From Chloroflexota bacterium (GTDB taxonomy: Bacteria; Chloroflexota; Dehalococcoidia; SM23-28-2; RBG-16-64-32): a stretch of DNA of 40,682 nucleotides. The first letter of the stretch is position 1; each line of letters starts with the position of its first letter. Made by a program: the position numbers and the translations under genes. The stretch is taken from NCBI GenBank assembly GCA_022561635.1, contig JADFQV010000015.1, forward strand, positions 1 to 40,682. Direction: 5' to 3'. Under the pieces are notes generated by a model, which saw only the letters and a list, made by a program, of their open reading frames with translations, was not told where the DNA came from and searched no databases. Shown piece after piece: positions 36,131-40,682 of this stretch.

Positions 36131-37211
36131 ACCCGCGCAGCTCGTGCTTGAAGACGGCTCCGTGTTTCGCGGCGAGTCGTTCGGGGCGGACGTCGTCTCG
36201 ACGGGCGAGGTGGTGTTCTCGACGGCTATGACGGGGTACCAGGAGATGCTCACGGACCCGTCGTTCGCGGGGCAGGTGCTGGTGCTGACGTACCCGCTGG
36301 CCGGCAACTACGGGATCAACGCCGAGGACGTCGAGTCGAAGCGCATCCAGGTCGCCGGGCTCGTCGTGCACGAGGCCTGCGACGCGCCCTCGCACTGGCG
36401 CTCCACGCAGACGCTGGGCGAGTACCTGGCGTCGGAGAACGTGCCGGGGATCGCCGGCGTCGACACGCGCGCGCTCACCCGCAAGCTGCGCACGGCCGGC
36501 GTGATGATGGGCGCGATGACGAGCGACGAAACGCCGGATGAGGCGCTGGCCCGTCTGAGATCGGCGCCAAAGTACGGCGACGTGGACCTCGTGCGCGGCG
36601 TCAGCACGGACGAGCCGTATGAGTGGGAGTCGGACGAGCCCCAGCGCCACGTCGTGGTGGTGGACGACGGAGTGAAGTACAACATCATGCGCCTGCTGGC
36701 CGACCGCGGCTGCCGCGTGACGGCGCTGCCGCCGGACGCCGACGCGGAGACGATCCTGGCGCTCTCGCCGGACGGCATCCTGTTCTCGCCGGGGCCGGGC
36801 GACCCGAAGTTCCTCGACTACCAGGTGGCGACGGTGCGTTCGCTGATCGGCAAGGCGCCGATTCTGGGCATCTGCCTGGGCCACCAGGTGCTGGGGCGGG
36901 CGTTCGGCGCGGAGACGTTCAAGCTGAAGTTCGGGCACCGCGGCGCCAACCACCCGGTGCAGGACGTGGCGACCGGCCGCGTCCACATCACGGCGCAGAA
37001 CCACGGCTACGCGGTCGATCCCGACGGCCTGTCGAGCGATATCGAGGTCTCGCAGGTGCACCTGAACGACGGCACGTGCGAGGGTCTGCGGCACCGCAGC
37101 GAGCCGGTGATCTCGATCCAGTACCACTCGGAGGCCTCGCCGGGGCCGCTGGACAACGTTTACGTGTTCGACCGCTTCGTGCAGATGATGGAGGAGGCGA
37201 GCCATGGCTGA
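36120..37211 (+). CDS. carA: Carbamoyl-phosphate synthase small subunit
   Basis: LVLEDGSVFRGESFGAD...VFSTAMTGYQEMLTDPSFAGQVL...ILGICLGHQVLGRAFGA...FGHRGANHPVQD. Confidence 0.96.
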   Translation: MPAKPAQLVLEDGSVFRGESFGADVVSTGEVVFSTAMTGYQEMLTDPSFAGQVLVLTYPLAGNYGINAEDVESKRIQVAGLVVHEACDAPSHWRSTQTLGEYLASENVPGIAGVDTRALTRKLRTAGVMMGAMTSDETPDEALARLRSAPKYGDVDLVRGVSTDEPYEWESDEPQRHVVVVDDGVKYNIMRLLADRGCRVTALPPDADAETILALSPDGILFSPGPGDPKFLDYQVATVRSLIGKAPILGICLGHQVLGRAFGAETFKLKFGHRGANHPVQDVATGRVHITAQNHGYAVDPDGLSSDIEVSQVHLNDGTCEGLRHRSEPVISIQYHSEASPGPLDNVYVFDRFVQMMEEASHG

Positions 37212-37659
37212 TCCAACGTACAGGCAGGCCACGGAGGACGACGCCGTCGGTATCGCGGCGGTGGGGACCGCCGTCTGGGAGGAGCTGGGCTCCGGCAGCG
37301 GGCTGCCCGGCGCGCCGACGGCCGAGGGCGTCGTGGCGCGGATGAAGGAGCTGGGCGACCGCGGCGGCGTGTTCGTCTGCGCGGAAGACGAGTCGATCTG
37401 CGGCTTTGCGGGCGTGCAGCCGGACGTGAACCACCCCACGGAGGCGGTGCTGGGCGTGTGGCTGTTGGCGGAGACGCGGGGCAAGGGCTACGGCCGCGAG
37501 CTGGCGGTGGCGGGGACGGACTGGGCGCGCGAGGCGGGGTACAAGAGCCTGCGCGGGACGATCCCGGACGGGAACGAGCCGGCGCTGTCGTTCTTCGGGG
37601 ACTTTGCGAGCATGGCGCAGATCGTGGGCCAGGGCATGGAGTACGAGCTGCCGCTGTGA
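37204..37659 (+). CDS. GNAT-family N-acetyltransferase
   Basis: YRQATEDDAVGIAAVGTAVWEEL...LGVWLLAETRGKGYGRELAVAGTDWAREAGYKSLRGTIPDGNEPALSFF; overlaps the carA 3' end by 8 nt. Confidence 0.85.
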   Translation: MADPTYRQATEDDAVGIAAVGTAVWEELGSGSGLPGAPTAEGVVARMKELGDRGGVFVCAEDESICGFAGVQPDVNHPTEAVLGVWLLAETRGKGYGRELAVAGTDWAREAGYKSLRGTIPDGNEPALSFFGDFASMAQIVGQGMEYELPL

Positions 37660-38207
37660 GTGAGCCTGACAAGGTCCTCGGCTGGCTTCGTTCAGCGCGG
37701 CTGGAAATCGGCACCTTTGACCAGACCACGTACCGCCAAGATCGCTGGGTGCGCTGGCACAATGAGATGCGTTCTACCCTGCGCAACGTCTTCGGAGAGG
37801 ATTCCCACGAATACAAGGAGTACGGTGGCGTCTCCGGTTGGGGAAGGCCCATTGCCGGCTTCGGCCAAGCCGAGATCGACGCGAAGTCTGAACGGAAGTT
37901 CAACGAGATTCTTAGCGCTATTCGCGGATGGCTCGAAGCGCTGATTCTTCAAGTCGAGCGATTCGGCATCAAGTCATCCGACGAACCGCACGAGTCGGAC
38001 GAATCCTCGCCAGTAGAGCCTAGCGACAAAGCCTCGGCTCCGTGGCGCTACCTAGTCACGAGTCCCGTGTTCCTCGTAGAGAAATCAGTCGGACTCCTCA
38101 TTGACGGGTGGGGATGGTGCACAGAGAATAAGGGCATTTCGGCGCTATTCGGGGTAACCATGCTAGTCGCAGCAGTCCTTACCATCGCCGGAGTAATCAA
38201 ACTGTGA
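37656..38207 (+). CDS. Hypothetical protein, soluble N-terminal domain plus C-terminal TM
   Basis: GTG 37656 overlaps the preceding stop (GTGA): [58 protein letters not shown]...[23 protein letters not shown]. Confidence 0.75.
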   Translation: MSEPDKVLGWLRSARLEIGTFDQTTYRQDRWVRWHNEMRSTLRNVFGEDSHEYKEYGGVSGWGRPIAGFGQAEIDAKSERKFNEILSAIRGWLEALILQVERFGIKSSDEPHESDESSPVEPSDKASAPWRYLVTSPVFLVEKSVGLLIDGWGWCTENKGISALFGVTMLVAAVLTIAGVIKL

Positions 38208-40682
38208 CTCACCCCAAGCCCAACAAAGTCCTCATCATCGGGTCGGGGCCGATCGTTATTGGGCAGGCGGCGGAGTTTGATTACTCCGGGTCGCAGGCGT
38301 GCCGGTCGTTGCGGGAGGAGGGCGTGCACACGGTGCTCGTCAACTCCAACCCGGCGACGATCATGACCGACGAGGGGATCGCCGACACGATCTACATCGA
38401 GCCGCTGACGGTGCCCGTGCTGGAGCGCATCATCGAGCGCGAGAAGCCGGACGGACTGCTGCCGACGCTGGGCGGGCAGACGGGGCTAAACCTCGCCGTG
38501 GCGCTGGCCGACGCCGGCGTGCTGGAGAAGTACGACCTGCCCTCGCTGGGGACGCCGATCGAGACGATCCGCACGGCCGAGGACCGCGCCCTCTTCGGCA
38601 AGCTGCTGGAGGAGATCGGTGAGCCCGTGCCGGAGAGCGCGACGGTGACGACGATGGAGGAGGCGCGTGAGGCCGCGAAGGAGATCGGCCTGCCGCTGGT
38701 GGTGCGTCCCGCTTACACGCTGGGCGGCACGGGCGGCGGCATCGTGCAGACGCGCGACGAGCTGGAGCTGATCGTGCGCGGCGGGCTGGCGGCATCGCCG
38801 ATCGACCAGGTGCTGCTGGAGCGCTACCTCCGAGGCTGGAAAGAGATCGAGTACGAGGTGATGCGCGACGGCGCCGACAACTGCATCACCGTCTGCAACA
38901 TGGAGAACATCGACCCGATGGGCGTGCACACGGGCGACTCGATCGTCGTCGCGCCCAGCCAGACGCTGCCGGACAAGGAATACCAGATGCTGCGCTCGGC
39001 GTCGCTCAAGATCATCCGGGCGCTGGGCATCGAGGGCGGCTGCAACATCCAGTTCGCGCTGGCGCCGCGGCGGGAGATCGCCGACTGGGAGCCGCGGGAC
39101 GACGGCCTGCCACCGTACTACGTGATCGAGGTCAACCCGCGCGTGTCACGCAGCTCTGCGCTGGCCTCGAAGGCGACAGGCTACCCGATCGCGCGGGTGG
39201 CGGCGAAGATCGCCATCGGCAAGACGCTGGACGAGATCCCGAACCTCGTGACGGGCAAGACGACGGCCGCGTTCGAGCCGGCGCTGGACTACTGCGTGGT
39301 CAAGATCCCGCGCTGGCCGTTCGACAAGTTCCCGCTGGGCGAGCGCCGCACGGGGACGCAGATGAAGTCGACCGGCGAGGTGATGGCGATCGGCCGCACG
39401 TTCGAGGCGGCGCTGGGGAAGGCGGTGCGCTCGCTGGAGTTCGGCGGGCGCTCGCTGCTGTGGGAGGACCCGGCCTGGCGCGACATCGACCCCCGCGACT
39501 ACGTGGCGATCCCGACGGACGAGCGGCTGTGGGCCGTGCTGGCGTCGCTGCGGCGCGGCGCGACGGTCGACGAACTGTCGGGCCTGTCGGGGATCGACCC
39601 GTGGTTCCTGACGAAGATGCGCCACATCGTCGAGGTTGAGCAACGGCTGCTCAACGAAACGCTGACGCCAGACCTGATGCGCGAGGCGAAGCGCACCGGT
39701 CTCTCCGACGAGATCATCGGCACGCTGGCCGACCGGCTGCCGGAGCAGGTCCGCGACCTGCGCATGGAATGGGACGTGCGGCCCGTCTACAAAACGGTGG
39801 ACACCTGCGCCGCGGAGTTCGAGGCCGAGACGCCGTACTTCTACTCCACCTACCCTTCGGCTCCGGCTGGCGGCGGGCCCGGGACAGTCGCCGCAGAGAA
39901 CGAGGCGCCGGCGCTAACCGGGGAAAGGGCGCTGGTCATCGGCAGCGGGCCGATCCGCATCGGGCAGGGGATCGAGTTCGACTACTCGGCCGTGCACGCG
40001 GCCTGGGCGCTGCGGGAGGCGGGGGTCGGCGCGATCATGGCCAACTCCAACCCCGAGACCGTCTCGACCGACTTCGATACGAGCGACCGCCTCTACTTCG
40101 AGCCGCTGGACGAAGAGGGCGTGCGCGATCTGCTGGAGAACGAGTCGGAGAACGGCTCGGGCCCGGCAAGTGCGCCGTCTTCGATCGTGCAGTTCGGCGG
40201 ACAGACGGGGGTGAACCTGGCGACGCCCCTGGCGCGGGCCAACTTCCCGATCCTCGGCTCGAGCGCGGAGACGATCGACCTGGCGGAGGACCGCCGGCGT
40301 TTCGAAGACTTGCTGCAGCGCCTCGACATCCCGCAGCCGCCGGGAGCGGGCGTGTTGACGGTCGAGGAGGCGTTGCAGACGGCACAGCTGATCGGCTACC
40401 CGGTGCTCGTGCGGCCGAGCTACGTGCTGGGCGGGCGAGCGATGGAGATCGTACAGAACGCGACCGATCTCGTGCGTTATGTCGCGGAGGCGTCGAAGAT
40501 CTCTCCCGGCAAGCCGGTGCTGATCGATAAGTACATGGCGGGCATCGAGGCGGAGGTCGACGCGATCTGCGATGGTGAGGGCGGCACGCTCATCCCCGGC
40601 ATCATGAAGCACATCGAGCGCGCCGGCGTGCACTCGGGCGACTCGATGGCGGTCTACCCGGCCGTCGGTCTGACGGAGGACG
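38204..40682 (+). CDS. carB: Carbamoyl-phosphate synthase large subunit, truncated by window edge
   Basis: GTG 38204 (GTGA overlap): [34 protein letters not shown]...[23 protein letters not shown]...second synthetase repeat [20 protein letters not shown]. Absent from the ORF track (no stop in window). Confidence 0.97.
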   Translation, partial: MTHPKPNKVLIIGSGPIVIGQAAEFDYSGSQACRSLREEGVHTVLVNSNPATIMTDEGIADTIYIEPLTVPVLERIIEREKPDGLLPTLGGQTGLNLAVALADAGVLEKYDLPSLGTPIETIRTAEDRALFGKLLEEIGEPVPESATVTTMEEAREAAKEIGLPLVVRPAYTLGGTGGGIVQTRDELELIVRGGLAASPIDQVLLERYLRGWKEIEYEVMRDGADNCITVCNMENIDPMGVHTGDSIVVAPSQTLPDKEYQMLRSASLKIIRALGIEGGCNIQFALAPRREIADWEPRDDGLPPYYVIEVNPRVSRSSALASKATGYPIARVAAKIAIGKTLDEIPNLVTGKTTAAFEPALDYCVVKIPRWPFDKFPLGERRTGTQMKSTGEVMAIGRTFEAALGKAVRSLEFGGRSLLWEDPAWRDIDPRDYVAIPTDERLWAVLASLRRGATVDELSGLSGIDPWFLTKMRHIVEVEQRLLNETLTPDLMREAKRTGLSDEIIGTLADRLPEQVRDLRMEWDVRPVYKTVDTCAAEFEAETPYFYSTYPSAPAGGGPGTVAAENEAPALTGERALVIGSGPIRIGQGIEFDYSAVHAAWALREAGVGAIMANSNPETVSTDFDTSDRLYFEPLDEEGVRDLLENESENGSGPASAPSSIVQFGGQTGVNLATPLARANFPILGSSAETIDLAEDRRRFEDLLQRLDIPQPPGAGVLTVEEALQTAQLIGYPVLVRPSYVLGGRAMEIVQNATDLVRYVAEASKISPGKPVLIDKYMAGIEAEVDAICDGEGGTLIPGIMKHIERAGVHSGDSMAVYPAVGLTED

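Noticed and set aside
36072-37484. 470-aa minus-strand ORF opposite carA
   Set aside because: Antisense to carA and the GNAT gene; no recognisable domain.
39769-40530. 253-aa plus-strand ORF near window end
   Set aside because: Alternate frame inside carB, which is open to the window end and so missing from the ORF track.

Overview
GC-rich bacterial chromosome segment. The gene content and order look like Chloroflexota/Dehalococcoidia, but that is an inference and was not tested. It is mostly core genes: a minus-strand block zf-RING_7 > serine recombinase > rnhA > rnpB (RNase P RNA) > murE; a plus-strand block yceD(DUF177)-rpmF-small ORF-fabD-fabG-nusB-acpP; tatB-tatC; udg-rnj-ftsK; minus-strand uvrB; a mixed metabolic region (ybaK, IsdG-like, enoyl-CoA hydratase, DRE-TIM enzyme, fabH, MaoC pair, hydrolase); a Fur-family regulator plus Ni/Co transporter; and a pyrR-pyrB-pyrC-carA-(GNAT)-(unknown)-carB operon. 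The items I rate highest are: (1) a single continuous ORF fusing a complete-looking cysteinyl-tRNA synthetase to a family-2 glycosyltransferase, in a tight run with a glutaredoxin-like gene and a MATE exporter; (2) a large serine recombinase that keeps its DNA-binding and Zn-ribbon regions but appears to have lost key catalytic residues, embedded between zf-RING_7 and rnhA/rnpB; (3) a pyr attenuator with an exact PyrR-loop motif whose terminator 3' arm also carries the pyrR Shine-Dalgarno; (4) a Fur-family gene with a GTTGCAA-N10-TTGCAAC palindrome over its predicted transcription start, followed by a NiCoT transporter; (5) a recurring -10 box placed 8-9 nt before start codons, suggesting leaderless transcripts; (6) two non-core genes inserted between carA and carB. 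I saw no CRISPR array, rRNA, tRNA or IS element. All alignments and structures were done by eye. murE and carB run off the window edges and are missing from the ORF track.
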